Source: Mycolicibacterium rhodesiae NBB3 (GTDB lineage Bacteria > Actinomycetota > Actinomycetes > Mycobacteriales > Mycobacteriaceae). From it: a stretch of 64,000 nt of DNA. The notes beneath the pieces were generated by a model, which did no database searches, was not told the DNA's origin, and saw nothing but the letters and a program-made list of their open reading frames with translations. The stretch is from positions 3,534,001-3,598,000 of the forward strand of contig NC_016604.1 in assembly GCF_000230895.2 (NCBI RefSeq). Reading direction: 5' to 3'. Below are positions 17,728 to 27,023 of the stretch, one piece after another; positions within the stretch are counted from its first letter, which is position 1; every line of letters begins with the position of its first letter. Made by a program: the position numbers and the translations under genes.

Positions 17728-18967
17728 ATGGATTCCCTTCTGGGCCGTCGCTGGTAGCCGTGACCGCGCCGTCGGCCACCCGAATCCGCAACCGCGCACC
17801 CGCGGGAGCGTCGGCAGTCGTGCGCAACACCCTCCCAGTGTGGGAGGCATCGGGCAGGGTCTGCACGACGGCGTAGCCGCGCGCCAGCGTGGCCGCCGGT
17901 CCAAGTGTGGCCAGGCGGGCCGACAGATGCCCTACCCGGTCGGTCTCGGCGGCCACCAGGCGCGTGATGTCGCGGCGCGCCGCAGCCCGGGCGCGGTGTA
18001 CCTCGTCGGCCCGAGCGGAGATGGCGGCAAGCGGTGCGGCGAGCACCGGCCGATTGCGGAGCTGGTCGAGGTGGTGCTGTTCGCGGTGCACCCAGTTGCG
18101 TAGCGCGCGACCGGCACGCCGGCACAGGTCCCGCACACCGGCCAGCTCGGCGACGGCATCGGGAACGATGCGTTTGGCGGCGTCGGTGGGTGTGGCCGCG
18201 CGTAGATCGGCGACCAGGTCGCACATCGGATTGTCGGGTTCGTGGCCGATCGCGCTCACCACGGGCGTCGTGCATTTGGCGATCTCCCGGCACAGTGTCT
18301 CGTCGTAGAAGGGCAGCAGCGCGTCGATGTCACCACCGCCGCGCGCGATCACGATCACGTCGACGTGGGGGTCGGCGTCGAGCTCGCGCAGCGCTTCGAC
18401 GACCTGAGGCACGGTGTTGGGACCTTGTACCGCGGTGTTGCGAATGGCGAATCGCACTGCAGGCCAACGGCTCTGGGCGACGGTGACCACATCGCGTTCG
18501 GCGGCCGACGCGCGTCCGGTGATGAGGCCGACGGTGTCCGGAAGGAAGGGAAGCGGACGTTTGAGGCGGGGATCGAACAGGCCTTCGGCTTCGAGCAGAT
18601 TGCGGAGGCGTTCGATGCGTTCCAGCAGCTCGCCGAGGCCGACGGCGCGAATCTCGGTCACCCGCAACGACAAAGTGCCCCGAGCGGGGTGGAACTGCAA
18701 CTTGCCGTGCATGATGACCTGCACACCCTCGGACAGCTTGACCGGTGCGTTCTCGACGAGATCCCGTGGGCAGACCACCGAAAGCGACATGTCGGCGGCG
18801 GGATCGCGGAGCATGATGAACGCGACTGTCGGTCGCAGGTTCAGCTGAGCGATCTGGCCCTCCACCCAGACGGTGCCGAGTTTGTCGATGTACTTCGCGA
18901 CGCGGGTGGAGACCGCGCGCACGGGCCAGGGGTTGTCGGGGGACTTACCCGGCTCGGCGTCCGTCAT
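17714..18967 (-). CDS. xseA: Exodeoxyribonuclease VII large subunit
   Basis: This 417-residue XseA has an N-terminal OB-fold ([19 protein letters not shown] in part) and a catalytic core with [28 protein letters not shown] and [24 protein letters not shown] segments, followed by a long helical region and a C-terminal beta segment. It cuts single-stranded DNA into oligonucleotides with XseB. The gene is followed with overlap by xseB, and it lies 22 bases downstream of the lipid-droplet-type protein gene. Confidence 0.95.
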   Translation of the reverse strand: MTDAEPGKSPDNPWPVRAVSTRVAKYIDKLGTVWVEGQIAQLNLRPTVAFIMLRDPAADMSLSVVCPRDLVENAPVKLSEGVQVIMHGKLQFHPARGTLSLRVTEIRAVGLGELLERIERLRNLLEAEGLFDPRLKRPLPFLPDTVGLITGRASAAERDVVTVAQSRWPAVRFAIRNTAVQGPNTVPQVVEALRELDADPHVDVIVIARGGGDIDALLPFYDETLCREIAKCTTPVVSAIGHEPDNPMCDLVADLRAATPTDAAKRIVPDAVAELAGVRDLCRRAGRALRNWVHREQHHLDQLRNRPVLAAPLAAISARADEVHRARAAARRDITRLVAAETDRVGHLSARLATLGPAATLARGYAVVQTLPDASHTGRVLRTTADAPAGARLRIRVADGAVTATSDGPEGNPYEAH

Positions 18968-18989
18968 GTCTCAGCGCGGCTGGGGGCTG

Positions 18990-19553
18990 TCACTTCGCGG
19001 TCGCGCGGGTGATCCTGTTGGACAGCAGCGTCTGGAACGGCGCTCGCGACTTGGTGGCGTCCTCGTAGGCCAGCAACGCCTCGAGGTCGGCCACGCGCAA
19101 CGACGTCAGCCGCGCCCGCAGTTGGGCCAGGGTCAGCGACTCGTACTCGAGCTCCTCGACGATCTCGGGCACGGTCGCTGAGGGCAGCTTCGTGACCGGC
19201 GCAGGCGCCGGGGTGGAGTCGGCATCGGGCTCACCCCCGCTGAACAGCGCGAAACGACCCTCGGTCAGGCGTTCACCCTCGGCCGTCGGCGCCGACGGCG
19301 CATCGTCCTCATCCTCGTCGAAAGTGGCCCACTCGGGCTGTTCGTCCTTGGGCGGGAAAAGCGACTCGAGCGCTTCGTCGCCTTTGATCACCAGGTCGGC
19401 GACGTCCTGCTGCATCTTCATCACCAGGTGAGCGATCTGGCTCGCCACGGTCATCGGATACGTGAGGATGGTCTGCGGAATCTTGCGGGTTTCCTCGATG
19501 GCGGTCACCGCCGCACCAACCAGCAGTCGGACCCCATACGGTGCAGTTGCCAT
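18990..19553 (-). CDS. Lipid-droplet-associated-type protein (Rv1109c-like)
   Basis: This 187-residue protein is the positional and sequence counterpart of Rv1109c, a family found on mycobacterial lipid droplets (from memory). The N-terminal half, [20 protein letters not shown] onward, is amphipathic helical. The middle is an acidic, low-complexity linker ([14 protein letters not shown]). The C-terminal 50 residues form a helical bundle ([20 protein letters not shown]). The ATG at 19553 is chosen from the family N-terminus. It is divergent from ispH across 54 bases. Confidence 0.8.
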   Translation of the reverse strand: MATAPYGVRLLVGAAVTAIEETRKIPQTILTYPMTVASQIAHLVMKMQQDVADLVIKGDEALESLFPPKDEQPEWATFDEDEDDAPSAPTAEGERLTEGRFALFSGGEPDADSTPAPAPVTKLPSATVPEIVEELEYESLTLAQLRARLTSLRVADLEALLAYEDATKSRAPFQTLLSNRITRATAK

Positions 19554-19607
19554 GGGCTCTACCCTACGGTTGGCCTCCTGACCCCGCGTGTCAGTACCCT
19601 TGGAAAT

Positions 19608-20609
19608 ATGCCACCGACTATCAACATGGGGATTCCGGGCGCGTCGAGCTCGGTCACCGGTGGCGTCACGGGCAAGCGGGTGCTGCTGGCCGAGCCGCGC
19701 GGATACTGTGCCGGCGTCGACCGGGCGGTCGAAACCGTGGAGCGCGCATTGGAGAAGCACGGCGCACCGGTGTACGTCCGCCATGAGATCGTCCACAACG
19801 TGCACGTCGTGGAGACGTTGGCCAAGGCGGGTGCGATCTTCGTCGACGAGACCGACGAGGTCCCCGAGGGCGCCATCGTGGTGTTTTCCGCCCACGGCGT
19901 GGCCCCGACGGTTCATCAGATCGCCGCAGAGCGCAATCTGAAGGTCATCGACGCCACCTGTCCGCTGGTGACCAAGGTGCACAACGAGGCCAAACGGTTC
20001 GCGCGTGACGACTACGACATCCTGCTGATCGGCCACGAAGGCCACGAGGAGGTCGTCGGCACCGCGGGTGAGGCGCCGGATCACGTGCAGCTGGTCGACG
20101 GTCCCGACTCTGTCGACAACGTCACGATCCGCGATGAGAACAAGGTCATCTGGCTGTCGCAGACCACCCTGAGCGTGGACGAGACGATGGAGACCGTGCG
20201 CCGGCTGCGGGAGCGTTTCCCGACGCTGCAGGATCCGCCGAGTGACGACATCTGCTACGCCACCCAGAACCGTCAGGTCGCGGTCAAGGCGATGGCGCCT
20301 GAGTGTGAGCTGGTGATCGTGGTCGGGTCACGTAACTCGTCGAACTCCGTGCGGTTGGTCGAGGTCGCGTTGAATGCGGGCTCGGATACGGCCTACCTGG
20401 TCGACTACGCCGACGACATCGATCCGGCCTGGCTCGACGGGGTGACCACCGTTGGCGTCACGTCCGGGGCTTCGGTGCCCGAACTGCTGGTGCGCGGAGT
20501 GCTCGAGCGGCTCGCCGAGTACGGCTACGAGACAGTGCAACCGGTTACCACGGCCAACGAGACGCTGGTCTTCGCCCTGCCCAGAGAGATCCGGCCGGCC
20601 CGCACCTAA
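19608..20609 (+). CDS. ispH: 4-hydroxy-3-methylbut-2-enyl diphosphate reductase
   Basis: This 333-residue IspH (LytB2, Rv1110 type) makes IPP and DMAPP in the last step of the MEP isoprenoid pathway. The three cysteines that hold the iron-sulfur cluster are visible in [21 protein letters not shown] and [11 protein letters not shown]. Also present are the histidine motifs HEIVHNVHV and [10 protein letters not shown]. The start [11 protein letters not shown] parallels the M. tuberculosis protein. The stop is only 4 bases from the convergent DUF6542 gene. Confidence 0.96.
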   Translation: MPPTINMGIPGASSSVTGGVTGKRVLLAEPRGYCAGVDRAVETVERALEKHGAPVYVRHEIVHNVHVVETLAKAGAIFVDETDEVPEGAIVVFSAHGVAPTVHQIAAERNLKVIDATCPLVTKVHNEAKRFARDDYDILLIGHEGHEEVVGTAGEAPDHVQLVDGPDSVDNVTIRDENKVIWLSQTTLSVDETMETVRRLRERFPTLQDPPSDDICYATQNRQVAVKAMAPECELVIVVGSRNSSNSVRLVEVALNAGSDTAYLVDYADDIDPAWLDGVTTVGVTSGASVPELLVRGVLERLAEYGYETVQPVTTANETLVFALPREIRPART

Positions 20610-20613
20610 CGGA

Positions 20614-21624
20614 TCAGATGTCGTATTCCCAGTTCTCGGCCGCCCGGTCCCGCGCCGTGCGCCGCGGTGCGCGGTACTGCGCGTAGTCCTCACCGTCTTC
20701 GCCGCCCCGGTATCGCACGCGCGATATCGGGTGATGCGTGCCATTGCCGTTGTTGCTGTGCAGGGGCGGCTCGTCGTCGTAGCGGCGTCGGCGCTCCGGC
20801 CGTTCGTATCCGGTGCGGCGGTCGGCGGGCGGAGTGGCTCTGCGCTGGCTCGACCCCGAACGCGGCTTGCGTCGCGGTTCGTTCGGATCGGTCTGCCTGC
20901 TGGGGCGCGGGCGGCGTGGCCTGTCGGCGACGGGCTCGATGTACTCCGTGTCGGGGGGACGGGCGTGCCGTGAGCGCGACGGTGTGGAACGCCCGCGCGG
21001 CCGTCCGTCGCGGCTCGACGATCGGCTGGCGCGCTCGGTGCTGCTTCGGCGGCGCGGTGGCTCGTCGGCCTCCTCGTCATCGCTGCGGTGGCTCGCCACC
21101 AACGCGGACACCTTGGCGATCACCGACGCGACCAGTCCGTCGCCGCTCGGCTGGTCCTTCGCCGCTGCACTGGGGGCGGCACCCCGACGTGACGACATCC
21201 CGAGGTACCAGCGGGCCATCCCGATGAGCAGCACGATCGCGGACGTGAAGAACATCAGCGGAAAGCGTTCGATGAGCGGGTAAGCGCAATTGATCAGTGC
21301 GTCTTTGAGATTGGTGAGTTCGCTACCGGTGAAGACGAAGTAGGCGGTCGGAACGGCACCGAACAGCAACAGCGGCGGCTGGATGACGGCGGTGAAGATT
21401 CCCGCCTGACGCACCGCCAGCACGGCGAGGATGCAGCCGACCACGTAGGTGCCGGCAAACACACCGGTCAGCTCCTTGGCGCCGGAGCCCGCGTCGTAGG
21501 CGAATCCAACCGCCATCAATGTGGCCGCGATGAGCACTGCCCCCCACCAGGGAACACCCGGGATATTGGGGTGCGCTGACCGATGGTCGGCCGTGACGGC
21601 AGACCTCGCGCGCTGTGCTGACAC
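20614..21624 (-). CDS. DUF6542 membrane protein with basic C-terminal tail
   Basis: This is a 336-residue counterpart of Rv1111c. The N-terminal third holds four membrane segments (for example VPWWGAVLIAATLMAVGFAY and FPLMFFTSAIVLLIGMARWY). The remaining 180 residues are disordered, rich in Arg, Ser, Pro and Asp (PPRRRSSTERASRSSSRDGR), ending RAAENWEYDI. The function is unknown; such tails often bind nucleic acid or the membrane. The GTG at 21624 is chosen because extending further upstream would overlap ychF antisense. It is divergent from ychF. Confidence 0.82.
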   Translation of the reverse strand: MSAQRARSAVTADHRSAHPNIPGVPWWGAVLIAATLMAVGFAYDAGSGAKELTGVFAGTYVVGCILAVLAVRQAGIFTAVIQPPLLLFGAVPTAYFVFTGSELTNLKDALINCAYPLIERFPLMFFTSAIVLLIGMARWYLGMSSRRGAAPSAAAKDQPSGDGLVASVIAKVSALVASHRSDDEEADEPPRRRSSTERASRSSSRDGRPRGRSTPSRSRHARPPDTEYIEPVADRPRRPRPSRQTDPNEPRRKPRSGSSQRRATPPADRRTGYERPERRRRYDDEPPLHSNNGNGTHHPISRVRYRGGEDGEDYAQYRAPRRTARDRAAENWEYDI

Positions 21625-21708
21625 ACGTAGACCGTACCGGCTATTTCTTGGGGAGGCTGTCAGCGCGCTGCTGGCGTGCCCGTCGCAGTCTCCTAGACTG
21701 TCGACCCT

Positions 21709-22782
21709 GTGAGCCTGAACCTCGGAATCGTGGGACTGCCGAACGTCGGCAAGTCGACGCTGTTCAATGCGTTGACGCGGAACGACGTCCTTGCGGCGAA
21801 CTACCCGTTTGCGACTATCGAACCCAACGAGGGGGTCGTCCCGCTGCCCGATCCGCGGCTGGCGGAGCTCGCGAGAATGTTTGACTCGGAAAAGATCGTC
21901 CATGCGCCGGTCACGTTCGTCGACATCGCCGGGATTGTCAAAGGCGCCTCCGAGGGCGCCGGGCTGGGGAACAAATTCCTCGCCAACATCCGCGAGAGCG
22001 ATGCGATCTGTCAGGTGGTGCGGGTGTTCACCGACGACGACGTGGCGCACGTCGATGGCCGCATCGATCCGAAGTCCGACATCGAGGTCATCGAGACCGA
22101 GTTGATCCTCGCCGACATGCAGACACTGGAACGCGCGTTGCCGCGACTGGAGAAGGAGGCGCGCACGCACAAGGATCGCCGCCCGATGTTCGAGGCGGCC
22201 GTGGCGGCGCAGCAGATCCTCGACGGCGGTACGACGCTGTTCGCGGCAGGTGCGGACACCTCGGCGTTACGGGAACTGAATCTTCTTACTACCAAGCCGT
22301 TCCTGTACGTGTTCAATGCCGACGAAGGCGTGCTCACCGACGCCGAACGGGTCGCAGCGTTGCGGGAGATGGTGGCCCCCGCGGACGCGGTGTTCCTCGA
22401 CGCCAAGATCGAAGCCGAACTCCAGGAACTCGACGATGAGTCGGCCGCCGAGCTGTTGGAGTCGATCGGCCAGACCGAGCGGGGCCTGGATGCGTTGGCG
22501 CGGGCCGGTTTTCACACGTTGCGGTTGCAGACGTTTCTGACGGCAGGCCCGAAAGAGTCGCGCGCGTGGACGATTCATCAGGGCGACACCGCGCCGAAGG
22601 CCGCGGGGGTCATTCACACCGATTTCGAGAAGGGCTTCATCAAGGCCGAGATCGTCTCATACGACGACCTCATCGAGGCCGGATCGATGGCTGCGGCGAA
22701 GGCGGCGGGCAAGGTGCGCATGGAGGGCAAGGATTACGTGATGGCCGACGGCGACGTGGTGGAGTTCAGGTTCAACGTGTGA
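21709..22782 (+). CDS. ychF: Redox-regulated/ribosome-associated ATPase YchF
   Basis: This is a 357-residue Obg-family P-loop protein. G1 is GLPNVGKST near residue 8, G3 is [17 protein letters not shown], and the family-specific NADE (FNADEGVL) replaces NKxD, explaining the ATP preference of YchF. A C-terminal TGS domain ([20 protein letters not shown] in part) ends [13 protein letters not shown]. It binds ribosomes and is linked to stress responses. It is the counterpart of Rv1112, with a GTG start. It is the last gene of the conserved block before the IS30 insertion. Confidence 0.95.
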   Translation: MSLNLGIVGLPNVGKSTLFNALTRNDVLAANYPFATIEPNEGVVPLPDPRLAELARMFDSEKIVHAPVTFVDIAGIVKGASEGAGLGNKFLANIRESDAICQVVRVFTDDDVAHVDGRIDPKSDIEVIETELILADMQTLERALPRLEKEARTHKDRRPMFEAAVAAQQILDGGTTLFAAGADTSALRELNLLTTKPFLYVFNADEGVLTDAERVAALREMVAPADAVFLDAKIEAELQELDDESAAELLESIGQTERGLDALARAGFHTLRLQTFLTAGPKESRAWTIHQGDTAPKAAGVIHTDFEKGFIKAEIVSYDDLIEAGSMAAAKAAGKVRMEGKDYVMADGDVVEFRFNV

Positions 22783-22826
22783 TCGCGTGCCGATCGCAAT
22801 GTCAGGCTGAGAGTCCCACAACGCCT

Positions 22827-22852
22827 GGCGGATTCAAGTGATGGCCGCAACA
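22827..22852. repeat. Left terminal inverted repeat of the IS30 element
   Basis: GGCGGATTCAAG followed by TGATGGCCGCAACA pairs with the right end over 26 bases with two mismatches, both in the middle. The transposase start follows 10 bases later, so the promoter probably lies in or next to this repeat. Confidence 0.9.
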
Positions 22853-22862
22853 CCTGACCTTT

Positions 22863-24311
22863 GTGAGGTGTTGCGTGTGCGCGGAGTTGAAGCGCCGTTC
22901 TGGTCGGCCGCTGGGTGGGAGGTTGCCGCTGTCGGTTCGGGAAGCGTTCTGGCGGGCGGTGCGGTCGGGGGCGACTCCTTCGGTGGCGGCCAGGTCGGTG
23001 GGGATCAGCGGCGTGACTGGGTTGAGGTGGTGTCGTGAAGCCGGGTATGTGTCGCGCCATGTGCGGTCGGCTTCACCCGAGGTGCACCAGCTGTTCTGGC
23101 AGCAGTTGCGTCGAGGCGCGTCGGTGGCCGATGCCGCCGCGGCGGCTGGTGTGTCGGAGGCGTCGGGATTCCGGTGGGTGCGAAAGGCTGGCGGCATGGC
23201 CAACCTCGCGAAATACCGTGATGCCTGCCCTATTTTGCTGAATGGTGTTGCTGATGTGACGGTGCTGCGCAGCCCGGAGTCCGATGCCGAGCCGCCGCCG
23301 GGTGCGGCGTTGTCGTTCACCGAACGCTGCCGTATCGAGGCGTTGCTCACCGAGGGGCAGATCCCGGCGCAGATTGCCCGGCTGCTGGGCCGGCATCGGT
23401 CGACGATCACCCGGGAGATCGCACGCGGTATGACTAGCGGCGACAGCTACCGCGCGATCCGCGGTCAGTGCGAGTACGAGACGAGGATGGCGCGACCGAA
23501 GGTGCGTCGACTCCAAGCCAACCCTGCCCTGCTGGCCGAGGTTCTGTCAGGCTTGAAGAAGCGCTACAGCCCGCGACAGATCGCGGGCCGGCTGCGCCTG
23601 GACTTCCCCGATGATCCGGAGATGTGGGTGTCACACGAGACGATCTATCAGGCCATTTACGTCCAGCCGCGGGGCGAGCTGGCCCGGCTGGTGAAGGCGG
23701 CGCTGCGCACTGGGCGGATCAAACGCAAACCCCAGGGCCGTCAGGCTCAGCAGGGGCGCGGCAAGCTCAAGGACATGATTTCGATCAGCGATCGACCCAA
23801 GGAAGCCGACGATCGCGCAATCCCCGGGCATTGGGAAGGTGACCTCATCCTCGGCGCCAACAACGCCTCGGCGATCGGAACGCTGGTGGAGCGCACCACC
23901 GGCTTTGTGCTGTTGCTGCACCTGCCCGGTGATCACACCGCCGAGACAGTGGCCGCGGCGATGATCGCCAAGATGCCCGAGCTTCCCGAGATCCTGTGGC
24001 GGTCGCTGACATGGGACCAGGGCCGCGAGATGGCACTGCACACCAAGATCACCGAGGCGACCGGGCTGCCGATCTACTTCTGCGACCCGCACAGCCCGTG
24101 GCAGCGCGGCAGCAACGAGAACACCAACGGTCTTGTGCGACAGTATTTTCCAAAAGGAACCGACCTGTCCTTCCACGGCCCCGGCATCCTGGACAACGTG
24201 GCCGCCGAACTCAACGGCCGACCCCGCGAACGCTTCGGCTGGAAGACCCCAGCCGAAATGCTCGACAAGCTACTATCCGATCCAAACCAATCTGTTGCGG
24301 CCACCGCTTGA
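22863..24311 (+). CDS. IS30-family transposase
   Basis: This 482-residue DDE transposase has an N-terminal region with two helix-turn-helix-like repeats (SGATPSVAARSVGISGVTGL, in the style of RGASVADAAAAAGVSEASGF). An IS30 HTH_38 domain follows (LSFTERCRIEALLTEGQ, RLLGRHRSTITREI). The catalytic core carries acidic residues in HWEGDLILG, TWDQGREM and RGSNENTNGLVRQYFPKG. The GTG at 22863 is used; no other start fits better. The ORF stops inside the right inverted repeat. Confidence 0.93.
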   Translation: MRCCVCAELKRRSGRPLGGRLPLSVREAFWRAVRSGATPSVAARSVGISGVTGLRWCREAGYVSRHVRSASPEVHQLFWQQLRRGASVADAAAAAGVSEASGFRWVRKAGGMANLAKYRDACPILLNGVADVTVLRSPESDAEPPPGAALSFTERCRIEALLTEGQIPAQIARLLGRHRSTITREIARGMTSGDSYRAIRGQCEYETRMARPKVRRLQANPALLAEVLSGLKKRYSPRQIAGRLRLDFPDDPEMWVSHETIYQAIYVQPRGELARLVKAALRTGRIKRKPQGRQAQQGRGKLKDMISISDRPKEADDRAIPGHWEGDLILGANNASAIGTLVERTTGFVLLLHLPGDHTAETVAAAMIAKMPELPEILWRSLTWDQGREMALHTKITEATGLPIYFCDPHSPWQRGSNENTNGLVRQYFPKGTDLSFHGPGILDNVAAELNGRPRERFGWKTPAEMLDKLLSDPNQSVAATA

Positions 24312-24318
24312 ATCCGCC
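24293..24318. repeat. Right terminal inverted repeat of the IS30 element
   Basis: TGTTGCGGCCACCG followed by CTTGAATCCGCC is the reverse complement of the left end with two mismatches. The CCT that follows at 24319 repeats the CCT before the left end. Confidence 0.9.
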
Positions 24319-24319
24319 C

Positions 24320-24472
24320 CTATATGTCCGTGGCCACGCTGTCAGCTGCACATTGTGCGCGCGTCACGTTGGGCTCAGTGAGGTCCCGCTGTACCTCTTC
24401 GATCGAGGTCGTGCGCCGCAGGTCCAGGTCATCGGGCACGCACACGCGGTCAAGGCTGTCGAACGCGCGCAT
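24320..24472 (-). CDS. Possible small ORF ending at the IS30 target site
   Basis: This 50-residue ORF starts MRAFDSLDRVCVPDDLDLRR and is hydrophilic, with about three quarters of its codons ending in G or C. Its TAG stop spans the target-site CCT and the next base; removing the IS restores the same stop, so the insertion would not have changed the protein. It starts 11 bases from the divergent VOC gene. I recognise no family, and it could be chance. Confidence 0.3.
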   Translation of the reverse strand: MRAFDSLDRVCVPDDLDLRRTTSIEEVQRDLTEPNVTRAQCAADSVATDI

Positions 24473-24483
24473 TTCGGCATGTA

Positions 24484-24846
24484 ATGGAACGCATGCGAGT
24501 CACACGTATCACGGCGAACCTACGCGTTGCGGACATCGACGCGGCAAAGGACTTCTACGCCGGCTACCTGGGTCTATCCGACGAAGAGTTCAACCTGGGC
24601 TGGGTCGCCCGCTACACCAACCCGAGTACAGGGGCGAATGTTCAATTGGTGACCGGCGATGAAACCGCGACCGAGGACTCCGTCATCTCCGTGCATGCCG
24701 ACGATGTCGACGCCGCTTATGAGGAGGCGCGCAAGCGGGGATACGACATCGTCCATCCGCTGACTGACGAGCCGTGGGGTGTGCGCCGCTTCTTCGTGAG
24801 GGCGCCTGACGGCAGTGTCGTCAACGTCGTCCAGCACCGCGACTGA
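24484..24846 (+). CDS. VOC (glyoxalase/bleomycin-resistance fold) protein
   Basis: This 120-residue single-domain VOC protein has the paired beta-alpha-beta-beta-beta pattern. The first half is VTRITANLRVADIDAAKDFY, with a metal-ligand-type glutamate region near LGLSDEEF. The second half runs SVISVHADDVDAAYEEARKRG and ends in VRAPDGSVVNVVQH, the typical last strand. The family covers dioxygenases, glyoxalases and antibiotic-binding proteins, so the role is open. A second start at 24493 is equally good. Confidence 0.82.
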   Translation: MERMRVTRITANLRVADIDAAKDFYAGYLGLSDEEFNLGWVARYTNPSTGANVQLVTGDETATEDSVISVHADDVDAAYEEARKRGYDIVHPLTDEPWGVRRFFVRAPDGSVVNVVQHRD

Positions 24847-24861
24847 CGAACGCCCAGCCAG

Positions 24862-25155
24862 TCAGAACTGGCGCGGTTCCATCAGGGAGATCGCGAGAAT
24901 GGCGCCGAGCAATCCGAAGATGGTGATCGCGGACAGCAGATCGCCCCATTGGAACGGATAGAGCTCACCGTCGATCGACAGCACCAGGACCGTCTCGATC
25001 ACACCGAACAATACGAAGAAGGCAGCCAAGGCGATACGGGAAACCTTGCGGTGCAACGCGGTCCGTCGCAGCTCCAGAATCAGGGTCAACAGCAGCAGTG
25101 GAAGGATCTGCGCGAGCGCGGAAGCTGTCGGGCCGTCCATCACCACGATCGTCAT
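24862..25155 (-). CDS. Small membrane protein, unrecognised
   Basis: This 97-residue protein starts MTIVVMDGPTASALAQ and has three predicted membrane segments (ILPLLLLTLILEL, IALAAFFVLFGVIETVLVL and LLSAITIFGLLGAILAISLM). A short basic loop, RRTALHRKVSR, lies between the first two. The ATG at 25155 has GGAG eight bases upstream; an alternative start at 25200 lacks this. The function is unknown. It converges with the VOC gene over a 15-base gap. Confidence 0.7.
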   Translation of the reverse strand: MTIVVMDGPTASALAQILPLLLLTLILELRRTALHRKVSRIALAAFFVLFGVIETVLVLSIDGELYPFQWGDLLSAITIFGLLGAILAISLMEPRQF

Positions 25156-25244
25156 GTGTCTGCTCCGCCCATCGCTTGGGACGCTATCAAGCGGCGGCAA
25201 CTTCAGCCAGCGAACGACGGAGGCGTGTCCGGAGCCCCGATATC

Positions 25245-25424
25245 GTGATCAAGGTTCTCAGCCGGCGCGCGCTTGACATCGGCAACGAGATCGCCGGGGT
25301 CCGCGAGAACCGCCTCGGCACAGAACCCAATGTTCAAACCGCCTACAGTGTCGAAGATTTCGCGTGGGACCATGATGTGAACCTGATCGGCGGTCAGGCG
25401 TACCGACTCGGGTCGGCTGCGTGA
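25245..25424 (+). CDS. Possible small protein coupled to the cadD remnant
   Basis: This 59-codon ORF starts at GTG 25245 with GGAG upstream and has about 75% GC at third positions. It ends TGA in a GTGA overlap with the start of the cadD-like pseudogene, a typical sign of translational coupling. Its middle reads GTEPNVQTAYSVEDFAW; I do not recognise it. A 76-residue antisense ORF covers the same bases, but its third-position GC is lower. Confidence is limited by its size. Confidence 0.35.
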   Translation: MIKVLSRRALDIGNEIAGVRENRLGTEPNVQTAYSVEDFAWDHDVNLIGGQAYRLGSAA

Positions 25425-25819
25425 ATCTGGCACTCATCGGTAGCGCGGCGGCGATGTTCGCCGTCACCCACATCGACGACATCGTTGTGTTGGCCCTCTT
25501 TTTCGGTCATGCCGGTGGATCGCGTTCGGCCGCTGCTCGCGTCGTCATCGGTCAATACCTCAGTTTCATCGGGATACTCGCCGTGTCAGTGGTTGGTGCG
25601 GTGGGTGTAGACCTGCTTCCCGAAGAATTCGTGCCCTACCTCGGTCTTCTCCCGCTGGCGCTGGGGTTACGTGCCGCGTGAACTTGTGGTGAGGACGCGG
25701 CGGCGACGCGGCCCGCGATCGCCCGGCTGCTCGCCCGATGGGGCCACATCGCGCTGCCGGTGGTGCTCGTCGGCATCGGTGTTGTCATTCTCGTCGAGGG
25801 TTGAACGTTCGGTCTCTGA
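25421..25819 (+). pseudogene. Decayed CadD-family (cadmium resistance) transporter
   Basis: The first 86 codons read as a CadD-type transporter (FAVTHIDDIVVLALFFGHAGG, then GQYLSFIGILAV and LLPLALGLRAA). They run into a TGA at 25679. In the same frame the downstream codons give ARWGHIALPVVLVGIGVVIL followed by EG, the expected C-terminal helix of the family. A second TGA comes at 25802 and the likely old stop at 25817. The family is usually about 200 residues; here the central third is missing. I infer an internal deletion plus at least one nonsense change. The 3' part is overlapped antisense by the acyltransferase gene. Confidence 0.75.
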
Positions 25820-26935
25820 CATCCAGCGGGGCCGCGTCCACCGATGCAGCAGCCAGGCCGGCGGGATCGTCATGATCAGTGTGACCGCGAAAACAATCGG
25901 CCAACTGCCGGAAAAGACCGGCCAGTGCAGCACCGACGACATGGCGATCTCCATCATGATCACGTGCAGAAGGAACACCTCATAGGAGATTTCGCCGAGC
26001 CATACGACAGGGCGTGTGCCCAGTAGTCGCTCGAAACCGCTGCCTTCGGACAGCGCCAGTACCGCGACAGCCGAGCACGCGACCACGACGTAGAGAAACA
26101 CCTTCGTCAGGTTCTGCCACAGCGCCTCCGTACCGGCGGTCACGTCGCCCGCGATCGACGTCGACACAGCCAGGAAGCCGAGCACCGCGATCACGCCCGT
26201 GATAGCCGGGTTCACCCGCCTCCGGTGCACCTGCAGCACGGCCAGCACCATTCCGCCGACGAAGTACACCAGGTGCGCCGGCAGCCATATGCCGGCAGAG
26301 CTGGGCAGCCAGTCGGTGGTGTGTTGTATCGATAGCCACACCACAGTGATGGCACCCATACAGCCCAAACCTGCAAGCAGCAGTCCCGGTCGCCACACCC
26401 CCCTGCAGATCGTCGTCAGTAGCAGCGCGGCCAACAGTGGCATTACCGCATAGAACGCGAATTCGACTGCCAGACTCCAGGTCTGGGTCAGGCCCTGGTG
26501 CATCACATAGAAATAGACCGGTTGGTAGATCTGGGTCAGCGTGAGATGTTCGAGCAGACCCGTCCAGGTGTGTCCGGGATTCGGGCCGGCGTCGCGAAAT
26601 TCGTAGAGCCCGTAGGCGATGAGAACGACGACGATGTAGGCCGGCGCGATCCGTCGAATGCGCCGAAATGCATAGCGACGCAGCGACGGTGACGACGTTC
26701 CATTCGCGGCAGCGCGCACCCACGGCCGGAACAACAGAAATCCCGACAAAACGAAGAAGATCGGGACGCCGACCTCCAGACGTGCATAGAGCGCCCCAAG
26801 GTAACCGTTTGATAACTGTCCGGTGCCATACGCCGCATGCGTCCCTACGATCAGCAGGGCTGCGACCGCGCGAAGCCCGGTGAGCGACCCCGCCCGATAC
26901 CCGCTGTGAGGCAGGAAAAGTCGTCGACTCTCCAT
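25667..26935 (-). CDS. Acyltransferase 3 family membrane protein with acquired C-terminal tail
   Basis: This 422-residue OafA/YrhL-type acyltransferase has about ten membrane segments. The motif LTGLRAVAALLIVGTHAAYG carries the conserved arginine and histidine of the family, and FFVLSGFLLFRPW and RRIRRIAPAYIV are also typical. It probably O-acylates a cell-envelope glycan or lipid. The family domain ends near LLHRWTRPRW. The last 50 or so residues (from ETERSTLDE to SSRGT) are polar, low-complexity and encoded antisense to the 3' part of the cadD remnant, so the original stop has probably been lost. The PepD-like gene is divergent. Confidence 0.85.
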   Translation of the reverse strand: MESRRLFLPHSGYRAGSLTGLRAVAALLIVGTHAAYGTGQLSNGYLGALYARLEVGVPIFFVLSGFLLFRPWVRAAANGTSSPSLRRYAFRRIRRIAPAYIVVVLIAYGLYEFRDAGPNPGHTWTGLLEHLTLTQIYQPVYFYVMHQGLTQTWSLAVEFAFYAVMPLLAALLLTTICRGVWRPGLLLAGLGCMGAITVVWLSIQHTTDWLPSSAGIWLPAHLVYFVGGMVLAVLQVHRRRVNPAITGVIAVLGFLAVSTSIAGDVTAGTEALWQNLTKVFLYVVVACSAVAVLALSEGSGFERLLGTRPVVWLGEISYEVFLLHVIMMEIAMSSVLHWPVFSGSWPIVFAVTLIMTIPPAWLLHRWTRPRWMSETERSTLDENDNTDADEHHRQRDVAPSGEQPGDRGPRRRRVLTTSSRGT

Positions 26936-27023
26936 AGGAATCTCTCAGTTCACTCTCAGATGGCGACGGCAAGGTGGGCTAATCAACTGTGCAATTTCAC
27001 GATTCAGGAGCGAATAAGACGTC

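Larger units (their letters stand above)
22827..24318 (+). mobile_element. Intact IS30-family insertion sequence
   Basis: The element is 1492 bp, bounded by 26-bp imperfect inverted repeats that start GGCGGATTCAAG. It is flanked by a 3-bp direct repeat CCT (22824-22826 and 24319-24321), the target duplication length expected for IS30 elements. One complete transposase ORF fills it. Intact repeats, ORF and duplication suggest a fairly recent insertion that may still be mobile. It landed 44 bases after ychF and touches no recognisable gene, except that its right boundary falls at the stop codon of a small minus-strand ORF. Confidence 0.92.

Noticed and set aside
21625..22170. Upstream extension of the DUF6542 gene
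   Set aside because: It would run antisense through ychF; GTG 21624 gives the expected family N-terminus.
25203..25433. 76-codon minus-strand ORF
   Set aside because: It overlaps the plus-strand ORF that has the GTGA coupling, and its third-position GC is lower. It remains a weaker alternative.
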